From the NCBI GenBank assembly GCA_016793115.1, contig JAEUIN010000157.1, positions 1-48,971 on the forward strand: a DNA stretch of 48,971 nt, in the 5' to 3' direction. This stretch comes from Planctomycetaceae bacterium (GTDB lineage Bacteria; Planctomycetota; Planctomycetia; Pirellulales; PNKZ01). Shown piece by piece: positions 23,106 to 32,046 of this stretch. How positions within the stretch are numbered: the first letter of the stretch is position 1; each line of letters starts with the position of its first letter. The notes under the pieces are model-generated. The model did no database searches and was not told the origin of the DNA. It saw only the letters and a program-made list of their open reading frames with translations. Position numbers and translations under genes: made by a program.

Positions 23106-24209
23106 TTATCGTACGCCGGCCGCGCGGCGACGAGGGACCGATTTCTGCGGGCCGCCTCGATTCGACGACGCCCCTGGCCGGACGCCGTGCTCGCGCAAGT
23201 GTTCGCGCACATGCTCGGCCAACGCCTGAGCGAACACCGGCGGCACCGCATTGCCGATCTGCACGGCGATGCGAATCTTCGTACCGCGCCAGAGGAAATC
23301 GTCGGGAAACGTCTGCAGGCGGGCCGCTTCCCAGTGCGTGATCGGCCGATGTTCCGAAGGGTGCAGATAGCGACCTTTCTCCGGCTTATAAAACTCGCAA
23401 CGAATCGTGCACCGCGCCGGCTCGTCCCAATGCAGCCGGCCGAAGAGATCGGTCCCCCCCTCCGTTTTGCGGATCCAACAGCCGGGCGTCAGCTCCGGCG
23501 CCAAGCGCTGTAAGTCGAATCGGTTGCCGCCGGGAGGAATGAGCTTGTAGCGGCGCAACGAGATGTCGGTCGGCGTCCGCGCGATGTGCAACTGCGGGCC
23601 GGTCGCCGGCTGCGCGGTGAGTTCCTTGTGCGTCGGCTTGAGCGGCACGCCGCGGAGCGCTTCGCGCACCGTGCGCTTCGGCCCGGCGTGCGGCGCGGGC
23701 AACGCGATCGGACCGAGGCGCGACCCCAAAATGATCGCGCGACGGCGATTCTGCGGCACGCCGAAGTCGCTGGCCAAGAGCACGCCGGCGGCCGTGTGAA
23801 ACCCGAGCTGCTTGGCGCGCTTGAGGATCGCCTGTCCTTCGGGTGCGGTGATCAAATTGCGCACGTTCTCGACGACGAAAACTCGGCATTCGGTCGACTC
23901 GACGGCGTCCATGTAGAACCGCCAAAGCGAGCGGCGCGGATCGTTGGCCTTGTTGCCCGTCAGGTTCGAGAAGCCCTGGCACGGCGGGCCGCCGATGACG
24001 ACGTCGGCCTTCACGCCCAACCCACCGCGATCGACGATCGTCGCGATGTCTTCAGCGATCACGTGCGGGCCGAAGTTCTCGGCATAAGTGGCCGCGAAAT
24101 CGGCCTCTTTCTCCACCGCGAGCAGGGGCTTAAAGCCGGCTTGCGTGAACCCGAGCGTCATGCCTCCGGCGCCGGAAAAGAGATCGACGAGCGTAAACGG
24201 CCGGGCCAT
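23106..24209 (-). CDS. DNA (cytosine-5-)-methyltransferase, orphan
   Basis: 367 residues from ATG 24209; upstream in-frame starts only add Arg-rich sequence. All core C5-methyltransferase motifs are seen in order: I (DLFSGAGGMTLGF, residue 9), IV with the catalytic Cys77 (GGPPCQGFSN), VI (VVENVRNL, Glu114), VIII (VPQNRRRAIILG), a target-recognition region about 175-300, and X (IRIAVQIGNAVPP). The enzyme flips and methylates cytosine at C5; the recognition sequence cannot be read from the protein. No restriction endonuclease gene is adjacent, so it is either an orphan regulator or methylates against an enzyme encoded elsewhere. A ParDE-like pair lies immediately upstream on the same strand, suggesting an accessory locus. 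Confidence 0.95.
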   Translation of the reverse strand: MARPFTLVDLFSGAGGMTLGFTQAGFKPLLAVEKEADFAATYAENFGPHVIAEDIATIVDRGGLGVKADVVIGGPPCQGFSNLTGNKANDPRRSLWRFYMDAVESTECRVFVVENVRNLITAPEGQAILKRAKQLGFHTAAGVLLASDFGVPQNRRRAIILGSRLGPIALPAPHAGPKRTVREALRGVPLKPTHKELTAQPATGPQLHIARTPTDISLRRYKLIPPGGNRFDLQRLAPELTPGCWIRKTEGGTDLFGRLHWDEPARCTIRCEFYKPEKGRYLHPSEHRPITHWEAARLQTFPDDFLWRGTKIRIAVQIGNAVPPVFAQALAEHVREHLREHGVRPGASSNRGGPQKSVPRRRAAGVR

Positions 24210-24288
24210 GCGAATCCTTTCGAGAAGCCGGTCGAAGCGACGGCGGCAGGTGAACGCGAGTATATCGCAACCCGGCCGGCCGCGCCAA

Positions 24289-24576
24289 TCAAACGAGTTT
24301 GTCTTGATCGCGAGCACCGTGGATCACACGAAGGACTTCGGCGCCGTTCGGCAACGGGCGGTAGTAGATGATGTAGTTGCCGTGCGCGACTCGGCGGGCG
24401 GAGCCGAGCGATCTTGTGTGGACTCGTTCGCCCGCTTCCGGTTGAGCCGCCAAAATTTCGAAGAGCCGGAACGTCTCACGCAGCCACTTTTCCGACGCGC
24501 TAGGTCGGTCGAGGGCAATGCGATCGGAAATCTCTTCGAGCTCTCTCGATGCGGTGGGTGTGAGATAGACACGCAC
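24289..24576 (-). CDS. ParE/RelE-superfamily toxin
   Basis: 95 residues beginning MRVYLTPTASRELEEISDRI, the standard ParE opening, and including the PEAGERVHTRSLGSARRVAHG and IIYYRPLPNGAEVLRVIHGA strands typical of the family. ParE toxins poison DNA gyrase, while related RelE toxins cleave mRNA on the ribosome; the ParD-type partner favours ParE. The gene starts three bases after the antitoxin stop codon, the normal antitoxin-toxin order. Confidence 0.87.
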   Translation of the reverse strand: MRVYLTPTASRELEEISDRIALDRPSASEKWLRETFRLFEILAAQPEAGERVHTRSLGSARRVAHGNYIIYYRPLPNGAEVLRVIHGARDQDKLV

Positions 24577-24579
24577 CGC

Positions 24580-24843
24580 TTAAGCACCCTTGCGTGCGGC
24601 GATTCGAGCATACATGCGGCGCACCGCCTCTTCAACGTCGGCCTCAACAAGTAGGCCGGCGTCGGCTTCGCGAATCCCTTCCTCGACCAGCGCCATGTGT
24701 TCCTCCGGCACCAGCGGGACCGACTCGCGCTCGCGGAGCGAATCGAGCGCGGCTTCCACCAGCTTTTCGCGCGAGGGGTAGCGGCCGGCCGCGAGCGCTT
24801 CTTGGATGAACGCTTCGTATTGCGGAGCGAGCTGGTCGGACAT
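24580..24843 (-). CDS. ParD-like antitoxin
   Basis: 87 residues: MSDQLAPQYEAFIQEALAAG followed by RYPSREKLVEAALDSLRERE, the ribbon-helix-helix DNA-binding pattern of ParD/CopG proteins, then an acidic C-terminal tail (HMALVEEGIREADAGLLVEA) that would wrap the toxin. It is expected to neutralise the downstream toxin and repress its own promoter. GAATCGCGAGGTGAAT precedes the ATG, giving GAGGTG as a ribosome site. Confidence 0.85.
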   Translation of the reverse strand: MSDQLAPQYEAFIQEALAAGRYPSREKLVEAALDSLRERESVPLVPEEHMALVEEGIREADAGLLVEADVEEAVRRMYARIAARKGA

Positions 24844-24955
24844 GATTCACCTCGCGAATCGAAAGGGGCCGGTCGCTTCACTCTACTCCGCGCACCCGGC
24901 GGCGACAAGAAATCCGGCTCGCGCGGCCGCGGCGGGAGCGAATCGCCCAAGATGC

Positions 24956-24961
24956 TAGAAT
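24956..24961 (+). promoter_or_regulatory. Possible -10 element (TAGAAT) upstream of deoC
   Basis: TAGAAT preceded by TGC lies 117 bases before deoC. The -35 region is not convincing. The same hexamer occurs upstream of the giant membrane-protein gene. Confidence 0.25.
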
Positions 24962-25033
24962 GTGCCCGGCCGCCGACTCGAACGCTCTGCAACCAATCGC
25001 GCGAGTCGAGCCTCGCCACTCATTGTTGTTTTA

Positions 25034-25077
25034 CCCCTCATTCCTAGCGCCTAGCTCCTAACGCCCAGCGCCTCCCT
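25034..25077 (+). repeat. Tandem CCTAGCGC-like words directly before deoC
   Basis: Repeats of a degenerate 6-8-base word (CCTAGCGC, CTAGCTCC, TAACGCCC, AGCGCCTC) fill the 44 bases up to the ATG, leaving no normal Shine-Dalgarno site. No matching complementary arm was found upstream. Confidence 0.6.
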
Positions 25078-25803
25078 ATGCCCTACACCTACGCCGACGT
25101 CGCCAAGATGATCGATCACTCGCTCTTGCAGCCGAACACGACGGCGGCCGAGCTGGAGGCCGGCTGCAAGTTAGCCTTAGCCTACGACTGCGCGAGCGTC
25201 TGCATCTTGCCGTACTACCTGACGCGCGCGGCGCAGTTGCTCGGCGGTTCCTCGGTCGTGCCGACGACGACGATCGGCTTCCCGCACGGCGGGCACACGA
25301 CGACGGCGAAAGTCGCCGAAGCGCGGCTGGCGCTCGCCGACGGAGCGTGTGAGCTCGACATGGTCGTCAACATCAGCCAAGTGCTGAGCGGCGAGTGGGA
25401 CTACGTGCGCCGCGAGATCAAGGAGCTCGTCGACCTCGCGCACGCGCACGACTCGCGCGTGAAAGTGATCTTCGAGAACTGCTACCTGAAAGACGAACAC
25501 AAAATTCGCCTCTGTGAAATCTGCGGCGAAGCGGGGGCCGATTGGGTGAAGACGTCGACCGGCTACGGCACCGGAGGCGCGACGCTCGACGACTTGCGAT
25601 TGATGCGCCGTCACGCGCCGGCGGCGGTGCAAGTCAAGGCGGCCGGCGGAGTGCGCGACTTCGACACGCTGCTCCAAGTGCGCGAAATCGGCGCCACGCG
25701 CTGCGGGGCCAGTCGCACGGCGGAGATCCTCGACGAAGCCCGCCGCCGGCTGAAACTGCCGCCGATCGCAGGCGTCGCCCCGGGGAAAGCGGGCGGCTAC
25801 TAA
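25078..25803 (+). CDS. deoC: Deoxyribose-phosphate aldolase
   Basis: 241 residues. The Schiff-base lysine is K158 in WVKTSTGYG, the second catalytic lysine is K187 in VKAAGGVRD, and the catalytic Asp is D94 in ELDMVVNIS; all are in the canonical context. It cleaves 2-deoxyribose-5-phosphate to glyceraldehyde-3-phosphate and acetaldehyde in nucleoside catabolism. Length and motif order match bacterial DeoC. No other deo genes are adjacent. The start codon directly follows a tandem-word repeat rather than a standard ribosome site. Confidence 0.96.
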   Translation: MPYTYADVAKMIDHSLLQPNTTAAELEAGCKLALAYDCASVCILPYYLTRAAQLLGGSSVVPTTTIGFPHGGHTTTAKVAEARLALADGACELDMVVNISQVLSGEWDYVRREIKELVDLAHAHDSRVKVIFENCYLKDEHKIRLCEICGEAGADWVKTSTGYGTGGATLDDLRLMRRHAPAAVQVKAAGGVRDFDTLLQVREIGATRCGASRTAEILDEARRRLKLPPIAGVAPGKAGGY

Positions 25804-25903
25804 GGTTGGGCCGATTGCGAAGCCGCGGCCGGCGTGCGACGATGACAGTCGTCGGAAGCATTCCTTCCCCACTCCCCCCCCTCCGCCTTCCCCCCTGGGA
25901 CGC

Positions 25904-26815
25904 GTGTCGCACTCGATTCTCAGCCGCTATCTCGATCCGCAGACGCTCGGCCGGCTCGCGCAGCGCTCGCTCGAACCGCGCGGGCTCGTGCTCGGCATGC
26001 TCGCCGGCAGCCATAAGTCGCCGCTCGCCGGCTTCGCCGTCGAGTTCGCCGGGCACCGCGAGTATGCGCCCGGCGACGATCTGCGACATCTGGATTGGCG
26101 CGTCTACCATCGCCGCGAGAAGTTCTTCATCAAGCAATACGAGATGGAGACGAATCTCACCTGCCATCTCGTACTCGATTTCAGCGAAAGCATGCGCTAC
26201 GGCGAAGGAGACGAGCAGAAGATGCTCTACGCCGCGCGGATGGCCGTAATCTTGGCGAAGCTCATCACCGCGCAGAGCGACCAGGTTTCGCTCGCCGCGC
26301 TCGATGAATACGTCGCCGGGTTTCTGCCGCCGAGCAGTTCGCCGGCGCAAGTGATTCGCTTCGCCGAGGAGATCGACCGGCTCGAGCCGCGTCGCGGCAC
26401 GAAGCTCGACGAATGCCTCGGGCAGCTCGTCGGCCGCTGGGGCCGGCGGGAGATCGTGATGATCTTCAGCGACTTCCTCACCGATCTCGACGCGCTGGAG
26501 CCCGCCTTGCAGCGGCTCCGCTATCAGAAGCACGAGGTCGTGCTGTTCCACGTGCTCCACCACGACGAGCTCACGTTTCATTTCGACGGCCAAGTCCGTT
26601 TTCGCGGCCTCGAAGGCCTGGAAGAGCTCACGACCCAACCGGAAGAACTACGCGCCCTTTACTTGCAGGCCCTCGGCGCGCACGTCGCCCGGCTCGACGA
26701 CCTCTGCCGCCGCAACCGGATCGAGCGCGTCGCTGTCGATACCAGCCTGACAGTCGGCGATTGCCTGCTCGACTATCTGAACCAACGCCATCGCCTCGGC
26801 ACCTCGCGCTTTTAG
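25904..26815 (+). CDS. DUF58 domain protein (vWA-like)
   Basis: 303 residues from GTG 25904. It shows the DUF58 signature in order: SHKSPLAGFAVEFAGHREYA, PGDDLRHLDWRVYHRREKFF, KQYEMETNLTCHLVLDFSES. The last ends in a MIDAS-like DFSESM metal site, and IVMIFSDFLTDLDALE follows as a second von Willebrand A strand. DUF58 proteins usually sit between MoxR ATPase and vWA/BatA genes in an aerotolerance or chaperone-like operon. Neither neighbour is present here. Upstream lies a pyrimidine-rich stretch (25861-25897) instead of a clear ribosome site. Confidence 0.92.
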   Translation: MSHSILSRYLDPQTLGRLAQRSLEPRGLVLGMLAGSHKSPLAGFAVEFAGHREYAPGDDLRHLDWRVYHRREKFFIKQYEMETNLTCHLVLDFSESMRYGEGDEQKMLYAARMAVILAKLITAQSDQVSLAALDEYVAGFLPPSSSPAQVIRFAEEIDRLEPRRGTKLDECLGQLVGRWGRREIVMIFSDFLTDLDALEPALQRLRYQKHEVVLFHVLHHDELTFHFDGQVRFRGLEGLEELTTQPEELRALYLQALGAHVARLDDLCRRNRIERVAVDTSLTVGDCLLDYLNQRHRLGTSRF

Positions 26816-26832
26816 CGACACGCCCGCACTTT

Positions 26833-27019
26833 CCGGAGAAGGGAGATATGGGGATCGGAGGAGATACTGGGGATGGATCTTTTGATTGGCATCTTCGTTG
26901 GAATCCGCTGATGGTTGTTTGATTGCAAACTTGCCTTACGGACGCGGCGCCGCTTCGTGAACGAATTCCCAAATCCTGATCCCCCAAATCCCCTCTCATC
27001 CCCTCATCTCTCTTCTCCG
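26833..27019. repeat. Imperfect inverted repeat spanning the DUF58-glgC gap
   Basis: The left end (26833-26855, CCGGAGAAGGGAGATATGGG onward) and the right end (26998-27019) match as an inverted repeat at 19 of 22 positions. Inside, GGGGAT/GGAGGAGAT words on the left recur as ATCCCC/AAATCC words on the right, so the whole 187 bases could fold on itself. Confidence 0.7.
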
Positions 27020-27124
27020 AACAATCGACCCCGCTTGCCAATCGCGGGCAGGCTGCGTTAAATGACGGAGCCGCGAATTGAGGGACTTTCAGCCCCCTCC
27101 GGCGGATCGGCGAACGGGGACGTT

Positions 27125-28375
<1,251 letters not shown>

Positions 28376-28448
28376 AGCCTCCGAGCAAAAAGCGGCTCGA
28401 CAACACGCGACTCGCCGCGGCCATCTCTCCACGTTCGAGGCGCAACCC

Positions 28449-29663
28449 ATGTCGCAACTCTCACGCCGCGAGTGCCTCAAGCTCGCCGCCGTCGGCGCGG
28501 CCGGCGCGATCCTTCCCCGCGGCTCGCATGCCGCCGACGCTCCCGCTCCCGCCGCTTGGCAAAAGCGAGGCCTCGTTCTCAGCCCGGAACTAGTGCCGGC
28601 CAGCGAGTGGTTGCAAAACTTCACCAGCCCGGCCGTCCCGCTGGGCGGCGACCGGTGGCGCTTGTGGCTCAGCCGCTCCGGTAAGACCTCGCCGAAAAAC
28701 ATCGGCTTCGCCGAAGGCCCGCTCGACCTCGCGCGGCTCTCGCCCGAGCGCGGGCTCGACGATTGGCAGCTCACCTGGGCCGAGCTTTCCGAGGGGCGGC
28801 CGAATCGCGCGGCGGCGCTCGCCGTCGGCAACTTGCCGCGCGACTGGCGGCCGGTGCAAGGCGTCCTCGTCCCGCTCGCCGACGGTCGCGAACGGCTCTA
28901 CTTTTGGGCTCACGGGCCGGGCGTCGTGCGCTACCTCGCCGCCGACGGCGACGGCCGACGCTTCACGGTCGTCGATCCGCTCCGTCCCTGCCTCTATCAT
29001 CCGGCCGACCGCGCCGTCGACGGTCCGACGACCCGCCTGGCCCGCTTCGCGAAGCGCTCGGCCAAGCCCGTAGCCGGCGAACCGCTCGCGACCTATGAAC
29101 AAATCTGCAACGACGCCACGAACGTCTACCGACTCGCCGACGGATCGTTCGAGATGTACACGGTGTCGTTGGTCGCCGTGCCGAAGGATAGTCCCGCGTT
29201 CGTCCCCTACGACAACATCGCCGGCCTGCGGCGCGTGATCCATCGGCTGACGAGCGACGACGGGCTGCACTGGTCGAATCGGCGGCTCGTCATCGCGCCC
29301 GACGCGGTCGATCCGCCCGATCAACAGTTCTACTTTCTCTCGGTGACGCACACGCCCGAGGGACGCTACGGTTTGCTCGGCAGCTATCGCTGCGCCGCCC
29401 AGACGATCGACCTGGAGTATTGCTATTCGGCCGACGGACTCACGTGGCGCCGCCCGCTGCGAAAGCCGCTCATCGAACGCGGCTCGCCGGAAGCGCTCGA
29501 CAGTTTCCTGCTGCACGCTCCGCACGCCGTCGTGAACCACGACGGGCTGCGGCATCTCTTCTACACCGGCAACAATTTCAAGCACAACCACACCGCGGCG
29601 CACGGGCCGGAGCGGCGCGGCATCTTCCTGGCGACCGCGCCGCAGTTGTTCACCGATGAGTGA
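28449..29663 (+). CDS. Tat-exported protein, probable beta-propeller glycosidase-like
   Basis: 404 residues. The N-terminus SRRECLKLAAVGAAGAIL is a twin-arginine signal with cleavage near SHA-AD. The mature part has repeated blade-like elements with W/Y and D residues (GDRWRLWLSRSG, LYFWAHGPGVVRYLAADGDG, LTSDDGLHWSNRRLVIAPDA, YSADGLTWRRPLRKPLIERG, HLFYTGNNF). This is the pattern of five-bladed glycoside hydrolase families 43/32-like proteins, which occur widely in planctomycetes. Catalytic acids could not be assigned with confidence. Its last 8 bases overlap the PLP-enzyme gene, so they are co-translated. Confidence 0.75.
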   Translation: MSQLSRRECLKLAAVGAAGAILPRGSHAADAPAPAAWQKRGLVLSPELVPASEWLQNFTSPAVPLGGDRWRLWLSRSGKTSPKNIGFAEGPLDLARLSPERGLDDWQLTWAELSEGRPNRAAALAVGNLPRDWRPVQGVLVPLADGRERLYFWAHGPGVVRYLAADGDGRRFTVVDPLRPCLYHPADRAVDGPTTRLARFAKRSAKPVAGEPLATYEQICNDATNVYRLADGSFEMYTVSLVAVPKDSPAFVPYDNIAGLRRVIHRLTSDDGLHWSNRRLVIAPDAVDPPDQQFYFLSVTHTPEGRYGLLGSYRCAAQTIDLEYCYSADGLTWRRPLRKPLIERGSPEALDSFLLHAPHAVVNHDGLRHLFYTGNNFKHNHTAAHGPERRGIFLATAPQLFTDE

Positions 29664-30618
29664 TTCACCGATCTCGCTGGCCGACGTCTTCGCCGCCGAG
29701 CGCACCATACGGCCGCTTTTGGCGCCGTCGCCGCTGTTGCGCCACCCCGGCTTATGCGAACTGCTCGGCTGCGAAGTGCTCGTCAAGCATGAGAACGCGC
29801 TGCCGACGGGCGCGTTCAAAGTTCGCGGCGGATTCAACCTCGTCGCTCATCTTTCCGGCGACGAGCGACGCCGCGGCGTCGTCACGGCTTCGACCGGCAA
29901 TCACGGTCAATCGATCGCCTTGGCCGGGCGCGAATTCGGCGTGCGGACGATCATCTGCGCGCCGCGCAACACGGCCGACGTCAAGCTCGCGGCGATGCGC
30001 GGCTACGGGGCCGAAGTCGAACTCTGCGGCGACGACTTCGAAGCCGCGAAGCGCCGCGGCGAAGAATTGAGCCGCGAAGCCGGCTTGCGCTTCATCTCCT
30101 CGGGCGACGAACCGCGGCTCATCGCGGGCGTGGCGACGCACACGCTCGAGATCTTCCGCGCCGCGCCGCCCCTCGATTATCTCTTCGTGCCGCTCGGCGG
30201 CGGCAGCGGCGCGGCCGGCGCGGCGCTCGTCGCCAAGGCGTTGAGTCCGCGCACGCAGGTCGTGGCCGTGCAAGCGAGCGGAGCGCCGGCCGGTTATCAA
30301 ACGTGGCGCGAGCGCGCACCGCGCACCGCGCCGATCCACACCGCGGCGGCCGGCCTCGCCACGGGCGAACCGTTTCTGCTGCCGCAACGCATCCTCTGGG
30401 ACAAACTCGACGACTTCCTCCTCGTCGACGACGTGGAACTCTTCGCCGCCGTGCGGCATTATCTCGAGCGGGCCAAGACTTCGGCCGAACCGGCCGGGGC
30501 GGCGGCGTTGGCCGCGGCCCTGCGGCTGCGCCCGCGACTCGCCGGCCGGCGCATCGCGCTCATCTTAAGCGGCGGCAATATCAGCACGGCGGAATTGCGC
30601 CGCGCCTTAGACGCTTAG
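29656..30618 (+). CDS. PLP-dependent threonine/serine dehydratase-like enzyme
   Basis: 320 residues of fold-type II. The PLP lysine is K55 in TGAFKVRGGFN. Also visible are TASTGNHGQSIALAG (substrate loop), the phosphate-binding PLGGGSGAAGAAL glycine loop and the C-terminal LILSGGNIS serine that contacts the PLP nitrogen. This is the catabolic threonine dehydratase/serine racemase group without an ACT domain. It would deaminate threonine or serine, or possibly racemise serine. The ATG overlaps the end of the Tat-protein gene. A hairpin terminator follows at 30624-30657. Confidence 0.9.
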   Translation: MSDSPISLADVFAAERTIRPLLAPSPLLRHPGLCELLGCEVLVKHENALPTGAFKVRGGFNLVAHLSGDERRRGVVTASTGNHGQSIALAGREFGVRTIICAPRNTADVKLAAMRGYGAEVELCGDDFEAAKRRGEELSREAGLRFISSGDEPRLIAGVATHTLEIFRAAPPLDYLFVPLGGGSGAAGAALVAKALSPRTQVVAVQASGAPAGYQTWRERAPRTAPIHTAAAGLATGEPFLLPQRILWDKLDDFLLVDDVELFAAVRHYLERAKTSAEPAGAAALAAALRLRPRLAGRRIALILSGGNISTAELRRALDA

Positions 30619-30623
30619 CGCGC

Positions 30624-30657
30624 AAAAAGCCTCCGGACCGTCGCCGGACCGGAGGCT
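30624..30657 (-). terminator. Terminator between convergent dehydratase-like and scpB genes
   Basis: AGCCTCCGG (30628-30636) pairs perfectly with CCGGAGGCT (30649-30657). On the minus strand the stem is followed by five T (A-run 30624-30628), so it best serves scpB. The plus-strand gene could use the same stem less efficiently. Confidence 0.8.
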
Positions 30658-30697
30658 CTGAATGCGGCTATCGAAATCGGACGGGGGGGACGAACGA

Positions 30698-31654
30698 CTA
30701 CTCTTCGTCGTCGAGTTCTTCCTCTTCGTCCTCATCTTCATCGTCGTCTAGGTCGTCGTCGTCTTCATCGTCGTCGTCCCAGTCTTCATCGTCATCGTCT
30801 TCGTCGTCGTCTTCATCGTCGACTTCTTCCCAGTCGTCGTCGAAATCGTCGTCTTCGAAGTCGTCTTCGTCCTCGTCTTCATCTTCTTCGTCGTCGTCTT
30901 CATCCTCGTCGTCGTCGAGGTCTTCGTCTTCCTCTTCTTCATCCTCGTCTTCGGCGCGAACTTCATCGGCCCAGGCCAAGCGGCGACGCTTCAGGGCTTC
31001 CTCTTTGGCTAGTTCCGTGTCGACTGCAATCTTCACTTCAGACTCCTCTTGCGAATCGTGATGTTGATCCTGCGGATTTTGGTCGTTGTTCGGACTTTCG
31101 CTCGGCGCCGACTCCGGCGCATCGGCCCCGCTGCGGTCGCCCCGCAATTCCGCGGCCCTCGGCAACTCATCGAGATGCCGGAGGCCGAAGAACCGCAGAA
31201 ATCGTTTTGTCGTCCCGTACAAATACGGCCGGCCGAGCTCTTCGCTCCTGCCGGCGATTCTCGCCAAATCCCGTTCCATGAGCTGCCGCAGCATCTCGTC
31301 GCACTGCACGCCGCGAATCCCTTCGATCTCGGCCCGCGTGACCGGCTGACGATAGGCTACGACGGCCAAAGTTTCCAGCGCCGGGGCGGAAAGCCGCGCT
31401 TCGACGTGCGTTCGCACGAGTCGGCGCAGCCAACCGGCGAACTTCCGTCGCGTCAGCAACTGGTAGCCGCCGGCCGTTTCCTCGGCTCGGAATGCCGTTC
31501 CTTGTCGATCGTAGAATTCGTTCAATCGGCGGATTAATGTACGCGCTTCAGTACCGTCCGCCAAGTTGGCCAATTGACTTATTTTTCTCGTGTTGACCGG
31601 CTCGTCGGCCAGAAACAGCACCGCTTCCACGCGCGCCATCCGGACGTCGCGCAT
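30698..31654 (-). CDS. scpB: Segregation and condensation protein B with long acidic C-terminal tail
   Basis: 318 residues from ATG 31654, with AGGGA 7 bases upstream. The ScpB double winged-helix core covers about residues 1-175: VEAVLFLADEPVNTRKISQL, LRRLVRTHVEARLSAPALET, then TLAVVAYRQPVTRAEIEGIR and GRPYLYGTTKRFLRFFGL. ScpB binds ScpA and SMC in chromosome condensation. After a linker (SEVKIAVDTELAKEEALKRR) comes a roughly 85-residue C-terminus made almost only of Asp and Glu. Normal ScpB proteins end near residue 200, so this tail is an extension. Its DNA (30701-30955) is a GTC/TTC-type trinucleotide tract on the plus strand. scpA is not in the window. Confidence 0.9.
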   Translation of the reverse strand: MRDVRMARVEAVLFLADEPVNTRKISQLANLADGTEARTLIRRLNEFYDRQGTAFRAEETAGGYQLLTRRKFAGWLRRLVRTHVEARLSAPALETLAVVAYRQPVTRAEIEGIRGVQCDEMLRQLMERDLARIAGRSEELGRPYLYGTTKRFLRFFGLRHLDELPRAAELRGDRSGADAPESAPSESPNNDQNPQDQHHDSQEESEVKIAVDTELAKEEALKRRRLAWADEVRAEDEDEEEEDEDLDDDEDEDDDEEDEDEDEDDFEDDDFDDDWEEVDDEDDDEDDDDEDWDDDDEDDDDLDDDEDEDEEEELDDEE

Positions 31655-32046
31655 GAGCGGTCCCTGACCGGCCGCCGACTTCGAGCCCGACCGCGGCCCG
31701 CAATACGGCGCGCGCAGCGCCATCGGCGGCCGGGCGTCGTGTCGCGGCCAAGCACCGCCGCGGGCCGTCGTCAGGCCGCTCTGTCGTCGCTGCCATACCA
31801 TGACGAGATCGCCGCGATTTCGTGGGGGTTCGACCGCCGAAGTTCGCGCTTCGGTCCGGCCGTGGTTCTCAGTAAATCGGCAGCCACGTCGGGATGCAAC
31901 AGCCGCATTTCGTCGGCTATTGTGGGTTTGGACCAAAAACTGACAAGAGGAGTTACCCCGAGGGGGGCGGCCGGCCACAGCACCCAGCTCCGCTGGTCGG
32001 TTCGTGTCCACGCTCGTCGTCCGGCGGCGTACGACAACCGGGCGAC
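31655..32046. other. Intergenic stretch upstream of scpB with no supported gene
   Basis: Several frames stay open, including an 88-codon minus-strand frame (31771-32037), but their translations are Arg/Ser-rich and lack a ribosome site or recognisable motif. The scpB promoter is expected here, but no clear hexamer pair was seen. Confidence 0.45.

Noticed and set aside
30735..30960. Plus-strand poly-Ser frame over the GTC/TTC tract
   Set aside because: It is the complement of the Asp/Glu tail of ScpB; the minus-strand frame is continuous with the conserved ScpB core.
31771..32037. An 88-residue minus-strand gene upstream of scpB
   Set aside because: No ribosome site and no family; the composition matches non-coding GC-rich DNA.
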